Shown one piece after another: positions 17,871 through 25,660 of a DNA stretch of 39,050 nt. The position numbers were made by a program, and so were the translations under genes. Source of the stretch: Nitrospirota bacterium (lineage in GTDB: Bacteria; NPL-UPA2; JAADIA01); NCBI GenBank assembly GCA_013151555.1, contig JAADIA010000092.1:1-39050 (forward strand), read 5' to 3'. The notes beneath the pieces are model-generated. The model was given only the letters and a program-made list of their open reading frames with translations, was not told the origin of the DNA and searched no databases. Position 1 is the first letter of the stretch. The number at the start of each line of letters is the position of its first letter.

Positions 17871-17887
17871 TGAGGTTCTCAACCTCA
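17871..17887. repeat. Single 7-3-7 palindrome in a convergent spacer
   Basis: TGAGGTT-CTC-AACCTCA is a perfect hairpin with a 3-nt loop, lying between the convergent permease and dciA genes. It has no adjacent T-run, so it is not a classical intrinsic terminator. The arm and loop size match the larger hairpins in the array at 37679-37860. Confidence 0.6.
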
Positions 17888-17920
17888 GAGGGGAAAGTAA
17901 AAAAGAGGTAAGGTTTGTTT

Positions 17921-18223
17921 TTATCCAACTTTGCCTATACGAAAGAAAACTTCTTTTATAACCTTACCTCCCAGAAGTTCATTAAGGGCCGTTTTTATCT
18001 TCTCCTTATGGAACAAGGTTAACTCCTCAACCCAGGGAGAACTATCTACGTTTACCAATAACTTTCCTCGAGAAGTCAAGGAATGGGGACAGGAATGTCC
18101 GGCTATTTTTTTTCCTACCCTCTCTTCCCAAAATTCACAGATTTTCCCATATTCTCGTTTTTGGGCTAAATCCAAATCCTCCAGCACTTTATTCATAATA
18201 GATTTAATGTGTACGTACTGCAT
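17921..18223 (-). CDS. dciA: DUF721 / DciA-like helicase-operator protein
   Basis: This 100-residue protein matches the DUF721 family: a basic N-terminal helix, the WEERVGKKIAGHSCP segment, the LLVNVDSSPWVEELTL core and a C-terminal IKTALNELLG helix. DciA proteins load or operate the DnaB replicative helicase in bacteria lacking DnaC/DnaI. The gene starts 2 bp after the dnaN stop codon, so the two are probably cotranscribed, which supports the replication role. In many genomes recF lies between dnaN and this gene; here it is missing. Confidence 0.82.
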   Translation of the reverse strand: MQYVHIKSIMNKVLEDLDLAQKREYGKICEFWEERVGKKIAGHSCPHSLTSRGKLLVNVDSSPWVEELTLFHKEKIKTALNELLGGKVIKEVFFRIGKVG

Positions 18224-18225
18224 GG

Positions 18226-19344
18226 CTACAATTTCATCGGCATAATTACATAGAGATATTTTTCCTCGCTGGATCTCTTTTTATCAGCAATAACCGGTCT
18301 TATCAAACCCGGGCTTAAGGAATCTATTAACTCTAAACAAACTTCCTCCTCTTCCTCGTTTTTTAAGAAGGCAAGCATATAAGCAGGATTGAAGGCTACA
18401 CTTATTTCTTCCCCTTCATAATCCAAGTCTAACTCCTCCCGAGCTTCTCCCACTTCCGAGGCTGCCGTTGCTAACAAAATCCTATTTTTACAAATATCCA
18501 ATCTGACAGAGCTGGACTTCTCACTGGTCAGAACGGAGACCCTCTTTAAAGCCAATAAAAAAGGCTCTCTTTTTAAGATTACCTTTTCCTTACACTTCTT
18601 AGGGATAACTTTCTGATAATCGGGGAAATGTCCTTCAATAAGACGGGAAACAAGCATAATATCATCTAAATGAAAAGCTATTTGATTCTCTCCCAGAATA
18701 ATATCTACATCCCCTTTGCCTTCATCCAGAATACGAGATAACTCATTAGAAGCTTTAGTGGGAACAATAACTTCTCCTTCTACGTCTTTAGGTATCTGTA
18801 CTTTTCTCTCAATATAAGCTAACCTTCTTCCATCTGTGGAAACCAATTTCAGCTTATTTTCCTTAATCACAAACAAAATTCCGTTCAGGGCATACCTGGC
18901 TTCATCATGAGAAACAGCAAAAGAAGTCCTTTTCAGCATATTTTTTAATATATCCTGCCTTAAGGTAAAACTTTTTTCTTTTTTCAATTGAGGTAGCTCA
19001 GGAAAATCTTCTTTTTCCAAACCGGAAATCTTAAAGACTCCTTTCCGACATTCAAGGGTAATCATTTTATCCTTTACGGTAAGATTGACTTCTGCTTCAG
19101 GCAATTCCCGAACAATATCTCCTATTTTTCGAGCTGGAACAGTTATTCCCCCGGTCTCCACAACCTTTGCGGGAATAAGGCATTCTATTCCCGTTTCTAA
19201 ATCAGTGGAAGATAAACATAGTCGGTCTCCTCTTGTTTCCAGAAGTATATGGGAGAGAATAGGTAAAGTAGTTTTACCTGAGACTATATTCTGGACGACT
19301 TGAATTCCTTTAGATATATCGGACTTTGAACAGACTATTCTCAT
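18226..19344 (-). CDS. dnaN: DNA polymerase III beta subunit (sliding clamp)
   Basis: This 372-residue protein has the three-domain clamp length. Characteristic segments include VSGKTTLPILSHILLE near the N terminus, DEARYALNGILF in the middle, VSTDGRRLAYIE, and the C-terminal YVIMPMKL, which matches the conserved clamp C terminus (MPM-R/K-L). The clamp tethers polymerase III to DNA and is the landing site for other replication factors. It is on the same strand as dnaA but is separated from it by a metallophosphoesterase gene and a DnaA-box-bearing spacer. dciA follows directly. Confidence 0.96.
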   Translation of the reverse strand: MRIVCSKSDISKGIQVVQNIVSGKTTLPILSHILLETRGDRLCLSSTDLETGIECLIPAKVVETGGITVPARKIGDIVRELPEAEVNLTVKDKMITLECRKGVFKISGLEKEDFPELPQLKKEKSFTLRQDILKNMLKRTSFAVSHDEARYALNGILFVIKENKLKLVSTDGRRLAYIERKVQIPKDVEGEVIVPTKASNELSRILDEGKGDVDIILGENQIAFHLDDIMLVSRLIEGHFPDYQKVIPKKCKEKVILKREPFLLALKRVSVLTSEKSSSVRLDICKNRILLATAASEVGEAREELDLDYEGEEISVAFNPAYMLAFLKNEEEEEVCLELIDSLSPGLIRPVIADKKRSSEEKYLYVIMPMKL

Positions 19345-19508
19345 ATTACTCTCTCCTTCTTTCTATTATTATTTATCCTTTATATATCTAAAAACTAAGG
19401 ATAATAATAATAAGGTCTGTTGATATGTTAGTAAACTGATTTCTCTCGTTTAAATAGTTAAGTTAAGAGTGGTAATAACCTCTTAATAAAGTTGCTTTCT
19501 TATTAACT

Positions 19509-19517
19509 TTATCCCCA
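19509..19517 (+). promoter_or_regulatory. DnaA-box-like site
   Basis: TTATCCCCA, one mismatch to the consensus TTATCCACA. Confidence 0.5.
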
Positions 19518-19546
19518 AACAGAATTTTTCCCCCAAAAAACCCTTT

Positions 19547-19555
19547 TTATCTACA
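19547..19555 (+). promoter_or_regulatory. DnaA-box-like site
   Basis: TTATCTACA, one mismatch to the consensus TTATCCACA, in the same orientation as the site at 19509. Confidence 0.5.
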
Positions 19556-19610
19556 GGCTATCAACAAAAAATACAAAACTTATAATAGACCGGTTAGCAA
19601 GATATTTTCT

Positions 19611-21815
19611 TTATTTTAAAATCAGCACTCCAAAACGGGAAGGAGTGTGAAATCCTCCAAAAGTAGGGGACCAGAGGGTTTTCTCACGCGGGTTCTGAGC
19701 TCGCGTGCGGGCAAGCTCGAGCCCCATCTTCATCCCTGTTTTCGGGGACGTTATCCCAATTGTTTTCCACGGTATAGCGACTTCCAGGGTCCAAGCCCCG
19801 GCCTCACGGCCGGCCTGCGCCAGGTAAGTACCATTCCAGCTTCTATCCTGCCCCCAGCCATCGTAAATTACCGCATCGGCATTGATGGCGAGATGATAAT
19901 AGGTCTTCTTGTCAAGATTGGTATCCAGAAAAATCTCAATGGAGTCATCACGCCAGATAGGGCCGTCACGTTCTTTCACTTCTGTCACCAGACCGGGTAA
20001 ATTCGGTTCGAGGCAGCGGAAGGAGAGGTAAAGGTTCTTATTATCATAGACCAACCGGACCTCAGTGGGGTAATTTGTGCTCCCATTGGCGTTAGGTAAG
20101 AGGAAGTTCGCTACGACAGAGCTCTTTTTCCATGCCGGGTCATTAAGCTTTCCATCCAGCTTCGGACCGGCCTGCACTCGGATGGCTTCAGCAACCCGGG
20201 TTACCTGAGAAAAATATTTTTTGGCCTCAATGGGAAGGCGGGCGGAAGATTGGAGTATCTTTTTACCTTCCATCAAGACGACAGAGTCCATTTTAGGCAA
20301 GGGGAAGATTTCTTCGGGAGTGCCGGTGAAAGAGACTTTGAAGGTTACCTTTTTCTTTTCCCCCGGAGCCAGGGTAACGGTCTGCGATGCCGGAGATATC
20401 GCCCAACGGCTGCCCCGGGGAAAGCGCCACGATAAAACTTCTGCTATCGGCCATGCGGAAGTATTCTTCTGGGGTATCTGCAGGAGGGCGGATACTTTCG
20501 GTCCGGCAACAATCTTTTTGGCACCGTTTATACTTAAAGCTTGCTTCAGGGCCGTCTTGACCTTGGTATACGGCCACTGATCGATGATTACTGCCGCTCT
20601 CCTCTCTTTCCAGAGGGTTCGGCCTCCCACGGAGAGGTTCCATATTCCTACCGGTAAAGGATTTAGGGCTTCTATATTGGTTAGAGAGCTGCCCGGCGGG
20701 GTCGGCAGCACCAGCCGCTGTTTCTGGCCCGGCTCCACGGAAATTTCTACCCTGGTCTCAGGCACCTGCCAGGGAGAACCGGGAGGGATCTCCCATACCA
20801 GGGAACCACTTATCTTTTCCTGGAAAGGATTGGCAATGACTATCTCCAACTGTTGGGGAAGCCGGGTGGCTCCTTTTTCCAGACGCAGGCGGAGCGGTTG
20901 CAAGGGGGATAATAAGGCTCTCACCTTTTTCAGAAGGGCCTCATTGACGATCTCTTCATTTTCGATGTACCCCGTCCGCACTACGGCCGTGGAAATCTTA
21001 TCTCCTCGCACTGTTATCATAAGATAATGAAAAAAACTGCCGGTAAACTCGGACTCGCTCATCCCGGCTCCCCCGCCTCCGCTTACCAGGTAACGGACGC
21101 CGTCCCGCGTCGGATCCTTGGTATATAAATGCGCATGGCCGGCAAATACGGTATCCACCCCATACTTTGCCAGGAGTGGATGCACCTCTTTCAGCCAGTT
21201 AGAGCGGCTGTTGCTCCATAAAGGTTTATGCAGGAACACAAAGGTCTTCTTGGCCCCCTGGTGACGCACGAGGTCCTTCTTCAACCAGGCCAGTTGCTTA
21301 CCGGTAATACTCTTGTTGTTTCTCTGTTCCCAGGGGTAGTCGCTGTCGAGGATGATGAAATGGTATCCCTTATAGTCAAAAGAGTAAAACTGGGGAAAAC
21401 GGTCCCCGTAACGTTCCAGATAGACCTGCTGCATGGTAGCATTGCTTACATCGTGATTGCCGAGGACAAGGAAATAAGGAACCTTGAACTTGGCGACGGC
21501 AGCATCAAAACCGTCCCACATCCTGGAAATCAAATTCTTGTCAGCAGTATAACCCCAGACGAGATCGCCAAGGATAACCACAAAATCAGGGTCCAGAAGG
21601 TTGATTTCATTGATGGCCCGGTAGAAAATCGGCGGTTGGGTGACTTTATCTCCCCGACCTCCCGGGCGGTTATCTCCGATGACTACGAAAGTAAAGGCCT
21701 CATCACGTGCCGGCACATTAATAATGTTGGCGGGGGAGGGCGGAGAAAAGCCGCTTAACAGAAAGATAAAGGCTATCCCCAGTACTATCTCCCGGGCAAT
21801 CCGGAATTTCTGCAT
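19611..21815 (-). CDS. Secreted metallophosphoesterase with C-terminal CBM9-like domain
   Basis: This 734-residue protein begins with a signal peptide (basic start, hydrophobic stretch about 9-24). A calcineurin-like phosphoesterase domain follows: VVIGDNRPGG (about 44-53), VVILGDLVWGY, LVLGNHD and the metal-binding FAGHAHLY. The middle (about 300-530) holds beta-rich Ig-like segments. The C-terminal 190 residues start at KLDGKLNDPAWKKSS and contain WRDDSIEIFLDTN and WTLEVAIPW, typical of the carbohydrate-binding family 9-like domain. It would hydrolyse phosphoesters outside the cytoplasm, perhaps on glycans or cell wall (inference). Its place between dnaA and dnaN is unusual. The start ATG follows a GGGAGGAGA ribosome-binding site. 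Confidence 0.85.
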   Translation of the reverse strand: MQKFRIAREIVLGIAFIFLLSGFSPPSPANIINVPARDEAFTFVVIGDNRPGGRGDKVTQPPIFYRAINEINLLDPDFVVILGDLVWGYTADKNLISRMWDGFDAAVAKFKVPYFLVLGNHDVSNATMQQVYLERYGDRFPQFYSFDYKGYHFIILDSDYPWEQRNNKSITGKQLAWLKKDLVRHQGAKKTFVFLHKPLWSNSRSNWLKEVHPLLAKYGVDTVFAGHAHLYTKDPTRDGVRYLVSGGGGAGMSESEFTGSFFHYLMITVRGDKISTAVVRTGYIENEEIVNEALLKKVRALLSPLQPLRLRLEKGATRLPQQLEIVIANPFQEKISGSLVWEIPPGSPWQVPETRVEISVEPGQKQRLVLPTPPGSSLTNIEALNPLPVGIWNLSVGGRTLWKERRAAVIIDQWPYTKVKTALKQALSINGAKKIVAGPKVSALLQIPQKNTSAWPIAEVLSWRFPRGSRWAISPASQTVTLAPGEKKKVTFKVSFTGTPEEIFPLPKMDSVVLMEGKKILQSSARLPIEAKKYFSQVTRVAEAIRVQAGPKLDGKLNDPAWKKSSVVANFLLPNANGSTNYPTEVRLVYDNKNLYLSFRCLEPNLPGLVTEVKERDGPIWRDDSIEIFLDTNLDKKTYYHLAINADAVIYDGWGQDRSWNGTYLAQAGREAGAWTLEVAIPWKTIGITSPKTGMKMGLELARTRAQNPREKTLWSPTFGGFHTPSRFGVLILK

Positions 21816-21869
21816 TATCTCTCCTCCCAGAATCCCCCTTTTTTGCTTGGGGATTAAGTTATCCCTCTC

Positions 21870-21893
21870 GGCCCGGCTTCGCGAGCCGGGGCC
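21870..21893. repeat. GC-rich palindrome between dnaA and the phosphoesterase gene
   Basis: The core is CCCGGCT-TCGCG-AGCCGGG at 21872-21890. It is not followed by a T-run on the minus strand, so it is more likely a REP-type palindrome or a weak, Rho-associated structure than an intrinsic terminator. Confidence 0.55.
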
Positions 21894-21912
21894 TCTTGCA
21901 AGGGAGAGCCCT

Positions 21913-23250
21913 TTATTGGCCTATTTTTTTCTTGATCTGGTTAATGGCTCGCACCAAGCTGGCATCCTCTTTTAAGTTGTTTTCTATCTTTTCACAAGCG
22001 TACATTACGGTGGTGTGGTCACGACCTCCAAAAGCTTCTCCTATCTCGGGCAGGGAGTTATCGGTCAATTCGCGGGCGAGGAACATCGCTATTTGGCGGG
22101 GGAAAGCGACCATCTTGCTTCTTTTTTTAGCCTGCATATCGGAAGGTCTCAACCCGTAGAAATCAGCGACTTCCTTCTGAATTAACTCGATGGACATCCT
22201 GGTTTGTCTTTCTCTTTCCGGGACAATATCTTTGAGAACTTCCCGGGCAAGACTTAAAGTTATCTGCGTCCCGGTGAGAGAAGCATGGGCAACCACCCGG
22301 ATGAGGGCGCCTTCCAGCTCCCGGATGTTGGCTTGTATCCTGTCGGCAATAAAGAAAGCCACTTCCTCGGGGAGGTTGACTTCCTTGTTTTTTAAAATAG
22401 CAACCCGGGTTTCTAACGTGGGAGGTTGAATATCAACTACCAGGCCCCATTCGAAACGGGAGACCAATCTCTCTTGCAAAGTTGGGATCTCTTTAGGGGC
22501 GCGATCGCTGGAAATAACAATCTGTTTGTGAGTGTCATGTAAGGCATTGAAGGTATGGAAAAATTGCTCCTGGGTGGTTTCTTTTCCGGCGAGGAATTGA
22601 ATGTCATCGACAAGAAGGATATCTACAGTCCGATACCGATTACGGAAACTTTCTGTGGTTTGTTTTCGAATAGAATCAATCCAGTGGTTCACGAAAGTTT
22701 CCGTTGAGATGTAAGAAATTTTGGCTTCGGGCCTTTTTCCTCTCAGGAAATGGCCGATAGCTTGCATCAGGTGGGTCTTGCCCAATCCCACCCCTCCGTA
22801 AACGAAGAGAGGATTATAAGCCTTGGCAGGAGACTCCGCCACCGCCAGGGAGGCGGCGTGGGCGATATGGTTGCTTTCTCCGACGACGAAATTGTCAAAG
22901 GTGTACCTGGAGTTTAAATATATTTCATTAGGGGAAAGACTCTGGGGCTTGGCCGGCCTCTCCCGGAAGGACTCGGCGGGAGAAGGAGCAATGGAGAAAG
23001 TTACTTTTACCTCCGCGTTAGCCAAGGAGGACAAAGTATCGGTAATCAAGGCTAAGTAATGTTCCTTGAGCCAGTCCCGGAAAAACTTGCTGGGGACTTC
23101 TAACAAGAGAATCCCATCTGTGAAGGAGTTAAAATTAACCCTTCGAAACCAAGTGTCAAAGACCTGCTTGTTGAGCTTCTTTTCTATAATCCTCAAAGCC
23201 TCATCCCAAAGCTTTGCGCTTTGTAAATTAGAAGAAATGTGCTCTAACAT
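21913..23250 (-). CDS. dnaA: Chromosomal replication initiator DnaA
   Basis: 445 residues. The N-terminal helical domain interacts with helicase ([22 protein letters not shown]). The AAA+ domain shows Walker [10 protein letters not shown], Walker [14 protein letters not shown] and the sensor region [10 protein letters not shown]. The C-terminal DNA-binding domain has the signature [19 protein letters not shown] take the ATG at 23250, which has GAGGAGG 8 bp upstream; an extension to 23295 is possible but unlike the family. DnaA binds DnaA boxes and melts the origin. Boxes are seen directly upstream (TTATCCACA at 23288) and in the dnaN spacer. Confidence 0.97.
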   Translation of the reverse strand: MLEHISSNLQSAKLWDEALRIIEKKLNKQVFDTWFRRVNFNSFTDGILLLEVPSKFFRDWLKEHYLALITDTLSSLANAEVKVTFSIAPSPAESFRERPAKPQSLSPNEIYLNSRYTFDNFVVGESNHIAHAASLAVAESPAKAYNPLFVYGGVGLGKTHLMQAIGHFLRGKRPEAKISYISTETFVNHWIDSIRKQTTESFRNRYRTVDILLVDDIQFLAGKETTQEQFFHTFNALHDTHKQIVISSDRAPKEIPTLQERLVSRFEWGLVVDIQPPTLETRVAILKNKEVNLPEEVAFFIADRIQANIRELEGALIRVVAHASLTGTQITLSLAREVLKDIVPERERQTRMSIELIQKEVADFYGLRPSDMQAKKRSKMVAFPRQIAMFLARELTDNSLPEIGEAFGGRDHTTVMYACEKIENNLKEDASLVRAINQIKKKIGQ

Positions 23251-23287
23251 GCAATAACCTCCTCGTTTCTTCCCCCTTTTCCTCAAC

Positions 23288-23296
23288 TTATCCACA
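23288..23296 (+). promoter_or_regulatory. DnaA box (perfect)
   Basis: TTATCCACA, an exact match to the DnaA-box consensus, 38 bp upstream of the dnaA start. It may serve both autoregulation and initiation. Confidence 0.75.
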
Positions 23297-23498
23297 GGAA
23301 GTTCAGTTGGAAAGGAGCGGGGGATTATCTTTGGTCAAGAAAAGCCTGAAAAAGGGAAAAAAGGCAAGTCTTTTAAAAGCTGGATTTATATCCCTTAACA
23401 GTGGCAGCGAAGACGATTACCCGACTTAAGCTCTTTTATGATAAGTGGATAGCATTATAATAAGCAATAAGGCTTAAGCCTATGCCCGGTCTTCCAAG

Positions 23499-23519
23499 GG
23501 AAGGAAAACATTTCCTTCC
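23499..23519. repeat. Perfect 9-3-9 palindrome in the candidate origin
   Basis: GGAAGGAAA-ACA-TTTCCTTCC is a perfect inverted repeat with a 3-nt loop; a G-T wobble extends it by one pair. No T-run follows. The 3-nt loop is shared with the other palindromes of this window. Confidence 0.7.
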
Positions 23520-23584
23520 TCGACAAGCCGGCCTTAGGGTAAAATGGATCCCGATAAACTTATTTTGTCGCTGAGAAAGAGCGC

Positions 23585-23593
23585 TTATCCCCA
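23585..23593 (+). promoter_or_regulatory. DnaA-box-like site
   Basis: TTATCCCCA, one mismatch to the consensus; same sequence as the site at 19509-19517. Confidence 0.5.
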
Positions 23594-23733
23594 TTTTTTA
23601 CACAAAAACTGAAGAGTTAGTTTGCGGGCTTTCTTTCCTGCCCTTAAATTTTAGCAAGGGAGCTCCTTTTTGGCAAGAAAAAAAACAAGGCAACCCTGCT
23701 TTTATTAAGCGACAGGAACAAGAAGAAAGTTAT

Positions 23734-23748
23734 AAAAAAAGGGGGGGG
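23734..23748 (+). repeat. A7G8 homopolymer tract
   Basis: Seven A's followed by eight G's in the candidate origin; one G longer than the three A7G7 copies in the window. Confidence 0.7.
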
Positions 23749-23790
23749 AAGCTCAAGGGAAGAGAAAAGGTGCTCATTGTGAGATAAAAT

Positions 23791-23804
23791 AAAAAAAGGG
23801 GGGG
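23791..23804 (+). repeat. A7G7 homopolymer tract
   Basis: Seven A's followed by seven G's, 43 bp downstream of the A7G8 tract and in the same orientation. Confidence 0.7.
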
Positions 23805-23870
23805 AGAGAAAAACTGAGAGGATTGAAAAAGCTTGAGATGGGGTAGTAAGGAGATGTCTTCCCCGGGAAA

Positions 23871-23957
23871 AGCGCTAGGCGTTGCATGGCCGGTCAAGGA
23901 AACCAACAGGCCCGGGAGGGGGGGTGCTCTCCCCGCCGACCATGCGACCTACGCCCG
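23871..23957. other. GC-rich segment with long-range pairing; possible structured RNA
   Basis: GGCGT (23878-23882), GCATGG (23884-23889) and CGG (23891-23893) pair in order with ACGCC (23951-23955), CCATGC (23940-23945) and CCG (23936-23938). An inner hairpin GGGAG/CTCCC lies at 23914-23933. I could not assign it to a known RNA family on either strand. Confidence 0.4.
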
Positions 23958-24018
23958 TAATAGGGACCAGTTATCCTCTTTGTCTTTGCCTTCTCCGGTT
24001 CTCCGGCAACCCCACAAA

Positions 24019-24933
24019 TTAATGTTGAATCCGGTTCTCTATCTTTTTCACTTCCCCTTTTATTTTCTTTCCTGTCTTAGAAGTGTCATTCTTAAGCCTT
24101 CTTTTTATCGTCTCGCTCTTTTGGGCAATGCGGCGCTTTGCCTCTTGGAAGCGTTCTGAAAGAGCTTTTTTCCTGATAGATCCGGCTTGCTTCCGGAAGG
24201 CCTTTGTCTGCCCATATCCCAAGAGCTTATTGAGTTCTAACTGCGCTTTTGCGTCTTTGATAAGCTCCAGCGCTCTCTTCGGATTTTTCTTCAAAACACC
24301 ATTTGCTTGATCCAAAAGAGCTTCTGCCATTACCGCCGGCAGCGGGATAACTTCCGTTTCGGTAATGAGTGAACCAACAGCATCCAACAGAGTTTGCCCG
24401 GCTTTTGCTTCTTTCCCCTTCTTGAGAGAAAGAACGGCGTTGTCGATGTAATCCTTGTAGGTGACGAGAGGGATATTTTCCACGCTCACGTCAATCTCAC
24501 TAACTAAAGGAAGCAGCAATTCCCTGGCCATCTGCGGGTCGTTTGTGTTTAGAGCTTCTTTAGCCCCCCTTATTAGTTCTTTTGCTTTTGCCGGTGTTTC
24601 AACCCCAACGGCCATGTCTATATATACATTCACCGGCAACAAATCTTTCCCTTTTTTTGTTACTGCATTAAGATTCTTTGCCGCTTCAAGCAAAGTGCTT
24701 TTAGCTTCGTCGGCCTTTTTATTCCTTAATAGAGATAAGGCTTTATAGGTTAATCTGACTCCTGCCGCCGCCTCTTTAGATACCCCTTTTTGCGCTTTTG
24801 CCAGAGCCTCTTTTGCACTCTTATTAGCCGCTTTTTGTTTGATCCCGGTAGTATCCGCAGCGAATGCAAAGAAGGATGATAACAAGGCTGAACTTATTAA
24901 TAAACCCAAAAATATTCTTTTTAGCGATTTCAT
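24019..24933 (-). CDS. YfdX-like periplasmic protein
   Basis: This 304-residue protein has a signal peptide (about 1-26, ending in FAFAA) and a helical body. Segments such as LLPVNVYIDMAVGVE, ARELLLPLVSEIDVSVENIPL and YIDNAVLSLKKGKEAKAGQTLLDAV follow the YfdX domain, where a helical repeat is preceded by a conserved (L/I)PVN-type strand. YfdX proteins are acid/stress-linked periplasmic proteins in enterics. The last 60 residues are a Lys/Arg-rich extension not typical of YfdX. The start ATG is preceded by GGAGGG. A receiver protein and a two-component pair are encoded just upstream, so regulated expression is plausible. Confidence 0.62.
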   Translation of the reverse strand: MKSLKRIFLGLLISSALLSSFFAFAADTTGIKQKAANKSAKEALAKAQKGVSKEAAAGVRLTYKALSLLRNKKADEAKSTLLEAAKNLNAVTKKGKDLLPVNVYIDMAVGVETPAKAKELIRGAKEALNTNDPQMARELLLPLVSEIDVSVENIPLVTYKDYIDNAVLSLKKGKEAKAGQTLLDAVGSLITETEVIPLPAVMAEALLDQANGVLKKNPKRALELIKDAKAQLELNKLLGYGQTKAFRKQAGSIRKKALSERFQEAKRRIAQKSETIKRRLKNDTSKTGKKIKGEVKKIENRIQH

Positions 24934-25149
24934 CTCTTATCCCTCCGCAATCTTGAAGTGGTTCTCCTCTGCTTCGGTCTTGTTTTTTGCCCTCTTAATC
25001 TTTCCGGGCCCAATTTACACTAACTACAGCTATGTCCATATGTTAGGGTCCTCTACACTGCAAATGCAGGCAATAATTATCCATCTTCCTTCCCTTCCCC
25101 TGCGAACAAAACAGCTCTCTCGTCTCCAACTAAACAGATGCCGATATCT

Positions 25150-25554
25150 TTACCCCTCCATAATGGGAGAATCTGCGCCACCCGGTTCTTTTGCCTGCGG
25201 TTCCTTATCCAGGACAGCTTTTACCTTCTTTAGCAATTCGCGCAACCCTTGAGACTTGTCGTAATAGCCTGCCGCCCCTTCAACAATCTCTTTCTGGTCC
25301 TCAAGAGGATAAACACTACAAACGATGACCTTTACTTTTTTGTGAAATAAATTCATGACTTCATGTAATTCGCTTCCGTCCACCCCGGGCATGTTGATAT
25401 CAAGCAGCATAATGTCTACCTTTTCCCTGAGCAAAATCTCATTTGCATCTGTTGCTTTAGAGGTGGCAATGACCCGGAACCCTTCTTTGGAAAAGAGCTG
25501 AGTATAAAGACTTCTTATCCTCTTTTCATCATCGACAATTAAAATTGTTTTCAT
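25150..25554 (-). CDS. Stand-alone response regulator receiver protein
   Basis: This 134-residue protein is a single CheY-like receiver domain. The acidic pocket is VDDE at the N terminus, the phospho-acceptor Asp is in IMLLDINMPGVDG (about residue 54) and the conserved Ser/Lys positions appear in VIVCSVYP and YYDKS. There is no output domain, so it must act through partners. The start has an excellent AAGGAGGTGA ribosome-binding site. It lies 107 bp from a histidine kinase gene, from which it could receive phosphate. Confidence 0.85.
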   Translation of the reverse strand: MKTILIVDDEKRIRSLYTQLFSKEGFRVIATSKATDANEILLREKVDIMLLDINMPGVDGSELHEVMNLFHKKVKVIVCSVYPLEDQKEIVEGAAGYYDKSQGLRELLKKVKAVLDKEPQAKEPGGADSPIMEG

Positions 25555-25660
25555 GGCTCACCTCCTTAGGATTGTTGTTTTCTTACTGTCTTTATATCAC
25601 TATGAAGATAAGCGGAAGGTTAAAACAAGATTAAAATTTTCTTATTTGGGGGAGCTTGGG

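Larger units (their letters stand above)
19345..19610. other. AT-rich spacer upstream of dnaN with DnaA-box-like sites and a trinucleotide run
   Basis: 266 bp of strongly AT-rich DNA. It carries TTATCCCCA (19509-19517) and TTATCTACA (19547-19555), each close to the DnaA box TTATCCACA, and a TAATAATAATAA run (19402-19413) that resembles the DnaA-trio pattern. It may be one half of a bipartite origin or an autoregulated dnaN promoter. Confidence 0.5.
23251..24018. other. 768-bp gene-free stretch upstream of dnaA: candidate oriC
   Basis: No convincing gene is seen. It holds one perfect DnaA box (23288-23296) and one single-mismatch box (23585-23593). It also has a 10-bp perfect palindrome GGCTTAAGCC (23471-23480), a 9-3-9 hairpin (23499-23519), two A/G tracts (23734-23748, 23791-23804), AT-rich segments (e.g. 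around 23434-23471) and a GC-rich foldable segment (23871-23957). Position next to dnaA on the side facing rpmH is the classical place for oriC. The number of strong boxes is low, so the origin may extend elsewhere. Confidence 0.6.

Noticed and set aside
17871-17887. Intrinsic terminator between convergent genes
   Set aside because: The hairpin is perfect but no run of T follows in either direction.
21228-21758. A 176-residue plus-strand open frame antisense to the phosphoesterase gene
   Set aside because: No recognisable domain or ribosome-binding site; the opposite strand encodes clear phosphoesterase motifs.
23900-23930. Resemblance of caggcccgggaggg to the apical loop of 4.5S (SRP) RNA
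   Set aside because: The matching AGCAGC side of the loop is absent and the loop reads GGGA instead of GGAA, so an SRP RNA is not supported.
23833-24159. A plus-strand gene in the candidate origin
   Set aside because: Composition is unlike the neighbours, no family is recognisable and it runs antisense into the YfdX-like gene.
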